From Metallyticus violacea (taxonomy: Eukaryota > Arthropoda > Insecta > Mantodea > Metallyticidae): DNA of 64,000 nucleotides. The notes beneath the pieces were generated by a model. It was given only the letters and a program-made list of their open reading frames with translations, searched no databases and was not told the DNA's origin. The stretch covers positions 126,501 to 190,500 of the forward strand of contig CM060833.1 of the NCBI GenBank assembly GCA_030762175.1, read 5' to 3'. This document shows positions 11,583 through 22,321 of this stretch, piece by piece. Positions within the stretch are counted from its first letter, which is position 1. Each line of letters starts with the position of its first letter. Both the position numbers and the translations under genes were made by a program.

Positions 11583-12446
11583 AGGTACAGCCACAATCGA
11601 CATTTCCGTCAATGGCTGCAATGCCAGCTAGCGTAAAGAGCAAGACCGGCAGAGAAGAGAAAATCGTTCAAGCGGTGAATAAACAAGCACCCGTAGTGTT
11701 CTGTTCATCCAAAACAGGGCAAAGTTTGGATGAGACTAAGAGAAAAATCACGCAGCTGGTAAATCCGGCTAAGGATAAAATAAAAGTTAGGGCAATAAGG
11801 CCCGCGGGGAAACAAGTCTTAGTAGAGCTCCATTCTGAAGAGGATGTAGAGAAATTAATCAACCACCCTAATTTGGCAAAGGAAATCACCGTGGAGCGTC
11901 CATGAAAGTGGCGCCCCCGCGTGATTATTCTATGATGTGCCAAAGTGGGTCTCTAAGGAGAAGCTTTGTGAGCTGGTACATTTGCAAAATCTTGACAATG
12001 AAATGTCCTAAGGTGAATTTCGTCAAGAATTTTGCCATAAATTTCAGACTGGACCGAGAAACGCTAAAAGTAGTCATCATGTTGTCGAGGTAAGTCCTCG
12101 AGTAAGGAAATTATTGCTTACTAAGGGTAGGCTTTATGTCGATTTTTCCTCCCTTTCGGTGACAGACTTCCTAGTAGTCAATAAGTGCCACAAATGTCAG
12201 GATCTTGGACATGTGGCCAAGTACTGTCCTCTAGACAAGCAAGTGTGTGCACATTGCGGAAAACAAGACCATCTCCGCAAGGACTGTAAGAAGTCCAAAT
12301 TAGAGGCAGTCTGCATAGCCTGTACGAAAAGGGGGAAAAAGAATTGTAGGAAACCTAACTCAACTGACTGTGAGACTTATCAATTTTTGATGAATCGACT
12401 TATACAGAAGACAGACTATGGACTAAACATTCCACGGATGCTATGA
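11078..12446 (+). pseudogene. R1-clade LINE ORF1 (gag-like), broken
   Basis: Nucleic-acid-binding protein of the LINE particle. Visible parts: a Ser/Arg/Pro-rich N-terminus (11110-11260), a predicted coiled coil (ISELEKENIRLRNENNELK, about 11487-11543) that runs into a (GA)n microsatellite coding Arg-Glu repeats (11544-11580), an RNA-binding-like segment (IKVRAIRPAGKQVLVEL, about 11780-11830), and three cysteine knuckles at about 12187-12350 (CHKCQDLGHVAKYC, CAHCGKQDHLRKDC, then a third). These lie in different frames with stops near 11377 and 11905, so no full protein is made. Confidence 0.75.
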
Positions 12447-13226
12447 GTGACGTTTCTGATTCGGAGGTTGGTTATTGTCTGTCGGAGAGTGGGACTGGGT
12501 GCAGGATGGTGGGTAGCCAGCCTTTATTTCTGTCTCTGTTGTGTGGGACGGCATAAGCCGTCCTCCAGAAAGAGGCGGGACGCTAATAGGGCTAAAGCTT
12601 ATCGCGAAAAACTAGCGAGAACTTACCCAAATCCAACCTGATCTGATTCTTCTACACAGACAGACGATTTTGTTGAGGATCGGCTGGTCCGGCCCTCAAG
12701 GAAATGGTTTTCATGGCTAAATTTTAAATCTGGAACTCATCATACTCCAAGGGACGTTATAACCAGTGACTTGAATGACTAAAACGGAGAAACTAAACCT
12801 GTAAAATACTTACAAAATACTCCACAACACAACCCGACAAATGACCAATTGAAAATAGAAGAAATTAATCAAGGACAAAACCTTGAATCTAATCCAGGGA
12901 CTTCTCAGGTAGATTCTATCATTTTATATCAGGATTTGCAATTGAACCATAAATTGTCGAGGCTGGAAGAACTTAGTACTCTTACGATAGCCTTAAGACA
13001 GGTAGTCAGGAAACTTCATTCTAGGGGGAATAACATCACATTCCCTAGTGCTGAAGCTATAGACAGACTACAGCTTAAAATCTCTCGCATTACCCTCGGA
13101 CCCTGGACAATTGTTGGATTTACTGAAACTTGCTTATGACAGACGTCAAGAACACCTGGACTTAGAATCCGTATATGCTGACTTCTCGCGCACATATGGT
13201 AGAGTGGCATTTGACGCCAAACTTCC

Positions 13227-14346
13227 TTGGCCCCAATGTTATTCTCATCTAAGATCCTCTTAAACTCAGTGTTGAACGTAGAGCAGTTAAATGTGGCGAG
13301 AAGCAGATTGGTCATGCAAGATATCCAACGATTGTACGAGGAGATGAGACTTGATATTTTATGCCTGCAGGAACCCTACCACATAAATGGGAAGTTGCCC
13401 TATATGCCTGCCACATCACGACTGATATAGGAAACGATGCTCCTATGGCAGCGATTGTAGTCCTAAACAAGTCTATAATTGTTACGAATATATCCCAATA
13501 CATGGATTCTCACTGCGTATGTATAGAAATATCATATGCAGGGAGATCCTTGATAATTTCTAGTATTTACTATCAACCTACATGGATATAAACATAGGCT
13601 TAAATAGGATGAGGGAAATTAAAATGAGGTACAGTGATAGGGCAACAATTTATTGCATAGATGCCAATGCAAAATCAAATCTTTGATTCAGTGGAGTTTT
13701 AGAAGAACGGGGGGATCTTATGGAGGGTTTGTTGATGGAATTATGCTTAGAAATTGCCAACAGACCAGGGAACCCACCCGCGTACATTGGACATATGGGG
13801 GTAAAATGTAACATTGACGTTACAGTTTACAATTCCAAAGCAACAAACCTAATCCATAAATGGAATGTAACTCAGGAACAAACCGAGTCTGATCATAATC
13901 TAATTAGATTTGATCTAGATTGGGAAATTGATGGGGATTTTAGTGGCTCCTGCAAGTATAATTATAGGCTCGCCAACTGGGATCATCTTGGGGAAAGTTT
14001 CATTCCACCCACTCACGTTGTGAAGGGAGGGAATGTTAATAAAGCGGCAAAAGAACTAACCGCTGCTATTGTTTCGGCTATGACAGTATCTATCCCAAAA
14101 ACAAGGGAGGGTCTTCAAAATTTTAAAGGTCCCTGGAGTGATAAATTGCAGAGATTCCGTAGAAATACCCGTATGGCGAGAAAATTATATCAAAAAGCTT
14201 TAACACAAGAAGAAAGAGAGGCACGCCTTGTGATTTATCGAAGAAGGAAGCAGGCATACGAAAGTCTCTTAGCCAGGACCAGGAAGACAAGCTGGAACAG
14301 ATTTGTAGAAGATTGTCTGACAAAAAATACATGGGGACTTCCTTAA
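13227..14346 (+). pseudogene. R1-clade LINE ORF2, endonuclease region, broken
   Basis: The apurinic-like endonuclease nicks target DNA to prime reverse transcription. Visible blocks are QLNVARSRLVMQDI near 13280, LDILCLQEPY near 13350 (catalytic Glu region), and SDHNLIRFDL near 13890-13920 (the conserved SDH motif). At least three frame changes occur between 13430 and 13720. The stretch 13720-14346 is one open segment of 208 codons that runs into the linker before the reverse transcriptase. Confidence 0.75.
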
Positions 14347-14370
14347 AGAATAGTTAGAGACAAATCGAGC

Positions 14371-15938
14371 TTGTTGACCATGGCCACCCTGGCTAAGAAT
14401 GACGGAACGTATACTGCATCCCGGGATGAGACTATAAATTACCTGCTAGACACATTGTTACCACAAGATAACGAAAACTACGAAAATGAGTACCACAAGG
14501 CAGTCCGAAGAGAGGCAGTATCTCCCATCCTGAACAGGCGGGAGGAAGAGGTTGTCAATGCGGTATATGACTTACGACAGAGAAAGGCTCCGGGGCCTGA
14601 TGGAATCTCGGCGGAAGTTCTACAGACCCTGGGAGGGGGGTTGTTTTCACCTTTAACCTCCTTAATAAATGAAAGCCTAAGTCAAGGTAAGATACCCAAT
14701 GTGTGGAAGCAGGCAAATTTAGTGATTTTAAAGAAAGGTCTAGATAGGGATCCCAGGCTTCCTAAATCATATAGGCCCATTTGTCTCCTGAGTACGCTTG
14801 CAAAGGTTCAGGAGAAATTACTTATAAAAAGATTAGATGTATTTCGGCAAATCGGGGGGGGGGGGTATCCATTACAATTTGGTTTTAGAACGGGTAGTTC
14901 TGCGGAGGATGCGATCAATCACTCCTTGAGTGTAGTCTCGACCACTGAGGCTAAGTATATAATAGGTATATTTATTGATATTGAAGGGGCATTTGACAAC
15001 TTATGGTGGCCGGCGTTGTTTCAGCAATTAAAGATGATTGGATGTTCAAAGAACTTATTTAACTCTTTCAGGACTATTGTAGGCAACGTTTCGTAAATTA
15101 CAATGTTGGATCACAAAGGCTTTCCAGACAGTTGTCAAAGGGTTGCCCCCAAGGTTCCATCTGTGGACCTATATTTTGGGATATAGGTATAGAACCTTGC
15201 TTGGTTAATTTAGCCAATCTTTAAGAGACGCTAGCGATTGTGGCTTATGCCGACATCTTGATCCTTGTTGCGGCTAATTCGAGAGCGGAATTAGAAAGTA
15301 GATGTAGCATTATTTTTATTAGGTTATCGGAGGAATGCGCAAATCTAAAACTGAGGATTTCTGCATCTAAAACGCAGTATTTATTCCTAAAAGGTAATAT
15401 GCAGAGATGCCCAGTTATGAGATATGAGAATACGTGTATCCAAAGATCCCAGAACGTAAGATACCTAGGCATATATTTAGACGAAAAATTATCTTTTAAA
15501 ACACATATTGAGGAAATTTCCGCTAAGGCTTTTTTAATAATGAATAAGATAGCGCGACTATCTAAAGATTTTGGAACTATCCCCTTTTCGGCAATTAAAT
15601 TATACAACAACTCGGTGTTAACGTCTATAATTGGTTATGGTGTCAGTGTGTGGGCGGACAGATTATTCCTACAAAGCGCGTGTAAGACCTTAAGAAGTCT
15701 CCAAAGGAAGATTCTAATTAGAATGATTGGAGGTTTCTCTACGACACCGACGGATGCGTTGTTGTTGATAATGGGTATCTTGCCTCTGGACTTGGAGGTG
15801 CGTAAACGGGGTGCGCGGTATTGGATCAGGAAAGACAATTTTGTCCGAGCTTCCCAACTTGTCGGATCAGCTGTAAACGATGAAATTGAAATTAATGAGA
15901 GAATCATCGATGAGTGGGCAAGATACATGGGACATTAG
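14371..15938 (+). pseudogene. R1-clade LINE ORF2, reverse transcriptase region, broken
   Basis: Reverse transcriptase blocks in order: RKAPGPDGIS (about 14583), SYRPICLLS (14770), LQFGFRTGSSAEDA (14870), FIDIEGAFDNLWW (14970, motif A Asp present), LSKGCPQGS (about 15135, in another frame), then AYADILIL at about 15243. The last block is where the family has Y-A-D-D, so one catalytic Asp is absent, as if one codon were lost. The thumb follows, with VRYLGIYLDEKLSF near 15450. A stop lies at 15094-15096 and a frame change before 15240. A G-run (14861-14869) lies in the coding region. Confidence 0.8.
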
Positions 15939-16293
15939 CAGTACAGGTAGAAGAACGTATAGTTTCTTTCCGTCTGTAATCGAAAGATATAAAATGAAAT
16001 ATTTAAAACCGTCCCGTGGTCTTGTCCACTATCTTTCCGGTCATAGTCCATACCGCGATTATCTCAATAGATTTGGGCTTAGGCCCGACAATATATGTGA
16101 TTGTGACTCAATTCAGACTCCAGAACATGCACTTTTTGAGTGTAATTTGACGTTACACTTAAGACGAGATGTACAAGGACGTATACAAAATAGACAGATC
16201 AATACCATACTTAGAAATAAAAAGGCATGGATATATGTAAATCAAATAGCTAGCTCCTTTTCAGAGAAAACTCTGAAAAGTTTTAGAGCCTAG
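15880..16293 (+). pseudogene. R1-clade LINE ORF2, C-terminal zinc-knuckle region
   Basis: Overlaps the end of the reverse transcriptase segment in another frame. It contains LVHYLSGHSPYRDYLNRFGL followed by a Cys/His set, CDCDSIQTPEHALFEC (about 16100-16143), which is the C-terminal C-x-C...H...C motif of R1-like LINEs. It ends at a TAG at 16291-16293. Confidence 0.75.
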
Positions 16294-16957
16294 TTTACCC
16301 GGATTTGACATATGGTGAGTTCGTTGATGTACCGGGGACACTGTACTTGTTGGAATACCAGGATTTTTAAAGACCCAAGAGGCAGTGATCCCCTGGATTT
16401 TTCCAACGAACCACCTTTTCTCTATATTGACTTTTATTCTTGTACCTGCTGACAATAGTCGCTATAATACTAGCAACGTTGCCAGCATCTGGTATTAGGT
16501 ACTGTTATGTATATCTATCTATTTGTATTTGGAAATTGTAATACATGTTTTGTTTACAAGAAATAAGTACTTATTTTGTTATTTTGCTTAGAAGTAATAC
16601 ATTTATTTAGTTAATTTCTAACAATCTTGTATTGTAGAAGTTAAAGTATTTAGTTAAAATTTTAAGTGTTTTCAGAAGAAGAATATTTTTATTTGTAAAA
16701 GTAGTTGTGTGTAGATGAATTTTTTTTTTTTTGTAAAATAATAACATGTGAAGTAGAAATAAATATTAATATAACTTTGTAGTTTTGTTTAGTTTTTGTA
16801 ATAGCACACAATAATTTGTGCTCCCTTCTTTGTATTAGATTTAGATAAAAAATATAACAATGTAAAGAAATCGTAAAAGAAATTTGGAAATAAAGTGATA
16901 TAAATTACCAGGTTTAAAAATAAGGTACCTGGTGTAAAAGATTTTTTTTTTTTTTTT
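16294..16957 (+). other. 3' UTR of the R1-clade LINE
   Basis: AT-rich, no open frame. It ends gtaaaag followed by a run of T immediately before the 98-bp duplication. Confidence 0.6.
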
Positions 16958-17055
16958 GTGCACAGAAACTGGTTAGTTAGGCGTTTTTATTTAGGCAAAT
17001 GTTAGATATAAATTTATATGTCCACCGCAGTAAGACTAAATTTAAGACGACCATC
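16958..17055 (+). repeat. 98-bp target-site duplication, right copy
   Basis: See the left copy at 10731-10828. The D monomer continues from 17056 (ggactagtaaaat), so the LINE sits inside one satellite monomer. Confidence 0.85.
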
Positions 17056-18158
17056 GGACTAGTAAAATATATCATTATTGGTAAAATTATGAAAAAAGTT
17101 ATCCATTATAATATAATTTCCAATTTGCTAGAAATAACATCTGTGCAGAGAAACTGAATGAGTAATGCCAATTTCAGTTAAAATTTGGATCATCAATTTA
17201 TAATTATTTCAAAAAGCTAAATTTTTGTTCGGTTGTCGGATTTTCACATGCCAGCAAATAAATTCGTGCATTATCGGTAAAATCAAGAACAAAATCCTAT
17301 AAGTGTAAAATATAGGTAAAGTAATAGTATACCAAATGTGCAGAGTTACAAATTAATCACGCCTATATCAGTACAAGACCGGGTAATCGCATATTTCCCC
17401 TGCCGAAAAGCTAAATATATTATTAACAGTCGACTGTTATTTTCCGGCGACAGAATTGATACGTTATTGATAAAAAGACAAAACAATTTAATGATGTAAA
17501 ATGTTCACAAAATAGTGCTATTATCATATGTGCAGAGAAACTGAAAACCACACGTGCTTATTTTATCAAAACGGTATTGAAATTTCAATCGCAAAAAACA
17601 AAACGTATGGCCGGTTTCAGGTTGTTACCTGTCGGCATGTCAAACGGTGCATTATTCATTGATAAAATGTTTTTTATTATTGTAAATATTGCCGAAGAAA
17701 TAGTATGTCACCTGTGAAGAGAAACTAGTCAGTAATGCTACTTTAAAGTAAACATTTCAGATACATATCCCCAGGAAAGATCCAAAATTAATGCCGAGTC
17801 GTCGGAGTCTTACTTGAAGGCTAGTATTGTGGTATAATTACGCACATATTATTCTTGTTAAAATTGCCAATTTTCTAGTAATGAAATCTGCTTAAAGAAA
17901 CATTTATAAGGGACTATTGCAATTAAAATTTCATGGTTAATTACTAATTCCACCGCAAAAAGGGCAAATTTATGACCGGATTTCAGGATCTTACCTGCCG
18001 TCAATAGAATCTATATATATTCAGTAATAAGATTGAACCACGTATTTTAATGTAATATTTTTTACAGTATACTAGTTCTTTCATATGTTCAAAAAATTGA
18101 CAGTGATGTTTCTTTTAGGTAAAAGATAGATGATCAATTCATTTTTGCATTTTATATA

Positions 18159-18892
18159 TATACCGAGGATTCCAAAAATGTATACACACTTTCATAGTAG
18201 ATATCCATTTAATATATTTCAAAGTTGCACCGAAAAACAACAGAAATGTGTTGTATGATGTTCTGTAAACAGATGTGTTTCTCATACATTATGATAGCGT
18301 TGCTACGTGACAGGTAAATCAACAATGAACAAATGTAGCCAATATTATCGTAAATCAACGGTGAACAAACGAAGCCAAGATTACGGCATGATGTTCTATA
18401 AATAGATGTGACTTGCATTATGTTATGCTAGTGTTGCTACGACCAAATGGAGCCAAGGTTATCGTACAGTGGCGGAAAAATTTTTGAAGTGGAACTGAAA
18501 AACCGAAATGTTGAAATTCGAAGGCAATGAAGACATGTGTACAGAACAGATCCGCCAAAGTGAGTAACAATTGCACGCATTCGAGACAAATTTGAGACTG
18601 ATGGTACCGTATACCGTAGAAAACCAGCTACACTGGCAATACTTTAGGAAGAAATTAAAACGGCATATGCTGTAATCGCTGAGGACCCTTTCTCAAACGT
18701 TGCTCAATCAGTAGTTCAACGTACTCGGAAGTTTATAGACGCCGATGGTGGGTATTTTGAGCAACTGCTATAGCTGTAAAAGTCTAAGATGATTAGAGCT
18801 GATACTTTTCTGTTTGTGTGAATTCAGTTTTGTTATGTTAACAGTTTTTTCTTTGATTGAAGTGTGTATACATTTTTGGCACCCTCTGTATA
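18159..18892 (+). mobile_element. Deleted IS630/Tc1-like DNA transposon
   Basis: The 32-bp terminal inverted repeats (18159-18190 and 18861-18892) agree at 29 of 32 positions, with core ccaaaaatgtatacacact. Inside, two transposase fragments survive. An N-terminal one contains TIARIRDKFETDGTVYRR near 18560-18620. A C-terminal one contains ADGGYFEQLL near 18740-18772, like the end of DDE-type transposases. The catalytic core between them is missing. It is inserted in the satellite array. Confidence 0.7.
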
Positions 18893-21404
18893 TGTAGATA
18901 TATCAAATAACATTTCCAACCCCAGTATGCTAATTGTGTTATCGTAGATCGTGCTGTTAACTGCCGGCGACAGAACTGCTCCGTTACTAATAAAAATACG
19001 AATAACAATTTAGTGATGTAAAATGTTCACAAAGTAGGTTGTATTACCACAGAAACTGAGTCGTTTATACATATTTATACAAAAATGTGTGATCCGTTTA
19101 TTTTCCAACGTAAAAAACGAAACCTTTGACTATTTCGGGTTTTCACTGACGGCATGTCAAACACTGCATTATTTATTCGATGCAGAACAACATTTTACTA
19201 TTATAAAACATTTCTAAAGTACCAGTATTTTTAATTGTGCGGTGATCAGATATTCCGCCAAAGTTAACTAATACATTCAAATTTCCACCTGGAAAAGGCC
19301 AAATGACGAGCTATTGGCCTCTTACTTGCCTGTTCATAAAACTGTTCATTATCTCTTATTTTCTAAAAAATATTTTTCTTGTAAATTCTTCCCAAAATTG
19401 TAATGTCGTCTAAAAAGAAAAGCTGGATGCTTATTTCATTTTAAATTGGTTTATCAATTTATAATTTCTTAGCAAAAAATCTAAATTTGCAACTGTGGTT
19501 CGGAATCTTACTTGCCGGAAACATAATCCCTCAATTATCGGTAAAAAGCAACCACAATTTTTATGTACAATATTAACAAAGTACTCATATTTTTTTCAAT
19601 GTGTAAAGAAACTGACAGTGACGCCCTATTTCAGTTAAAATTGTATGATTAATTTATAAATCCACGAAAACGGCTAAATTTATGATAGGCCATCGGGCTT
19701 CATCTATTAGACCAGTGAAATGCTGCATTGCCGGTAAAATTCAGAACAAAACCTTATTTGTATAAATATTACTAAACAGATGGTATTGCCACCTGTGCAG
19801 AAGAATAAGGCGTCTATTTTACTATAAAACTGCGAAATAAAATATTTCCACCCCAAAATGATAAATATACTACCGGTGATCGTGCGGGTAATTACTGGCA
19901 AAAAATTTCTCAGTTATCGATGAAAATACGAAACATATTTTGTGGATGAAAAATGTGTACAAAGTGCAGAGAAACTGAACTGTAAATATTTATTTCACGA
20001 AAATTTGGCGATTAAATTATATTTCCATTGGGAAAATAAAAATCAAATGTATGACCGGTTTTTTGGTTGCTACCTATCGACATATTTAACGGTGCATTAT
20101 GGAAAAAATGGAAAAATTTTACTTATATTAAAAAATTATTATCCAGGTATTGGTATTTTAATTTGTGGAAGGAAACTGACCAGTGAAGCGATTTTCAGCC
20201 GATGTTAAATTCAAGAAATACAGTCCGGGCTTTTATCTGCACGCTAGTAAAGCGGTTCAATATCGGTAAAATTACGAACGTGATACTATTCTGTTAATAT
20301 TGCCATATTCCTAGTAATGCCATTTTTGCAGTAAAACTGAATCAGTAATGCCCGTTTCGGTTAAAATTGTTTGATTAAATTTTAGCCTTTTCCACCACAA
20401 AAAGGCTAAATTTATGACCGGCAATCAGGCTGTCACTTGCCGGAAGTAAAATGGCGCATTATTAGCAAAATCAAGAACAAACTATTTTTATGTAAATTAG
20501 TAACTGCTATTATTGCCACCTGTAAAATGTTCACAAAATATATTATATTACCACAGAAACTGAACAGTACATACTTATTTCTCCAAAAAGTGTGTGATCC
20601 GTTTAAATTCCACCGCAAAAATCGAAACGTATAACCGGTTCCGGGTTGAAACCTAACAGCATGTAAAACGGTGCATTATCGGTAAAATGAGAAGCCTCAT
20701 GTAAAATATTACGAAAGTACTAGTATTGCAACTTGTACAGAGAAACTGCCCAATAATGGAGGTTTGTGATATAAAATATTACTTGCATTTTCCATTGCAA
20801 AGAAGCTAAATTTATAAAGGGCAATGGGGTTCTTACTTGCCATCTAGTAAAACGGTACGTTATAGGTAAAATTACGATCTCACTATTGTTGTAAAATATT
20901 ATCATAATCTTTATAATGCTATCTTTGCAGAGGAACTGAATCAATCAGTTAAAATTGTATGATGTATTTATAATTCTACCACAAAAAGGCCAATTTCATA
21001 ACCGGAAACTGGGCGGTCGGCTGCCGGCCAGTAATACGCTGCATCACCGGTAAAAGCAAGAGCATGTAATTATTGCTAAACTGGCAGCATTGCCATCTGT
21101 GCACAGAAACTAAACCAGGGACTACTATTTCAATATAGCTCTGGGTAATCAACTAAGATTTTCAACACCAAAATGCCAAATACCTCATCGGGGTTCAGGC
21201 TGGTAACTGCTGGCGACAAAAATTCTCCCTTATAGATAAAAAGAGGAATAATATTTTATTGGTGTAAAGTGTTCACAAAGTAGTGGTATTTCCATCCCCA
21301 CAGGGAAACTGAAACTTATATGATTACTTCACCAGATGTTGGGTGATTACTTAATATTTCTATTTCTACCGCAAAAAACAACACGGTTTCATATTGTTAC
21401 CTGA

Positions 21405-21711
21405 TTTGATTTTTTTTTTTTTGATTTATTTATTTATGGACGCTCTTTAACATCTACGGTCATCAGCGTCCCATTCAACACAGGGCGTGAAACGGCCGAC
21501 AAATTTTGCTCAGAGGCCTCTCTTTCAGGCTTGAGGTTCTTTTTCGTGCCGTAAATGTACGACACGGGACCCACGGCTTTACTTCCCTTCCGAAGGAAGC
21601 CATACTTTGGATTTTTACGCCCCGAAAAAATCCATCGGTCCTGGCCGGGTTCGAACCCGCGATTTGGGTGTAGGAGGCAAGTATGGTAACCACTACACCA
21701 CCAGGACCGAC
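21405..21711 (-). mobile_element. SINE1 inserted in satellite
   Basis: Minus-strand SINE1 with its AT tail at the left and tRNA-like head at the right. The B box is ggttcgaacccg read on the minus strand. An exact 15-bp target duplication, catattgttacctga, lies at 21390-21404 and 21712-21726, inside a C-type monomer. The 3' hairpin is ggacgc (21438-21443) with gcgtcc (21466-21471). Confidence 0.92.
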
Positions 21712-22152
21712 CATATTGTTACCTGACGCCATGTAATATGGAGCATAATCGGCAAAATGAGGAATAACATATAAAATATTGCCGAGTACCTGTGTGTAGA
21801 GAATTCGCCTGTGATGCTACTTTTATATAAAAAATTTGGCATTACACATATATTTTCAACTTAAAAAAGCTAACTATATTTATGACAGTGCATTGCGCTC
21901 TTACCTAGGGGCAAATAAAACGATTTATTATCGCTTAAACCACAAACATTACTCGTATATTATTCTTATAAAATGTTACCAAATTTCAAATAATGACATT
22001 TGCTGAAAGAATCTGAATCAGTGAAGCCTATTTGAGTAAAAATTGATGATTAGTTCATAAATATTCCATAAAAACGTAAATTTATTACCGACATTCGAGA
22101 TCTTAGCTGCCAGCACTAATCCCCGAATTATCGGTAAAACTTGAAATACAGT

Positions 22153-22321
22153 TCAATAAAATGAAATTTCCGGGCTTATTGGCCGTGGTCCAAAGGATGT
22201 AAAAGCACCTAACGTTTCGCCCGTCACTCTGTCGGGCATCTTCAGAGATAACTAATTACCAATAAGTCCGGAAATCTCATTTTATTGGATTAACGCCAGC
22301 CGTGAGAGTTTAAATACTTAA
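22153..22321 (-). mobile_element. Foldback element with hammerhead-like core
   Basis: About 169 bp between 12-bp direct repeats ttgaaatacagt (22141-22152 and 22322-22333). It contains inverted arms at 22154-22182 and 22259-22287 that pair with few mismatches. Between them, on the minus strand (22246-22208), is ctgaaga, a stem gcccg...cgggc, then gaaac. This order is that of the hammerhead ribozyme core found in some Penelope-like and other retroelements. No coding sequence. Confidence 0.6.

Larger units (their letters stand above)
10829..16957 (+). mobile_element. R1-clade LINE, nearly full length
   Basis: About 6.1 kb, bounded by the 98-bp duplication. Order: 5' UTR, gag-like ORF1 with CCHC knuckles, apurinic-type endonuclease, reverse transcriptase, C-terminal CCHC-like domain, 3' UTR (16294-16957). 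R1-clade placement rests on the reverse transcriptase phrase EGAFDNLWWPAL and on the ORF1 zinc-knuckle style. The 3' end finishes in a run of T rather than A, which is unusual. All coding parts are interrupted. Confidence 0.85.
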
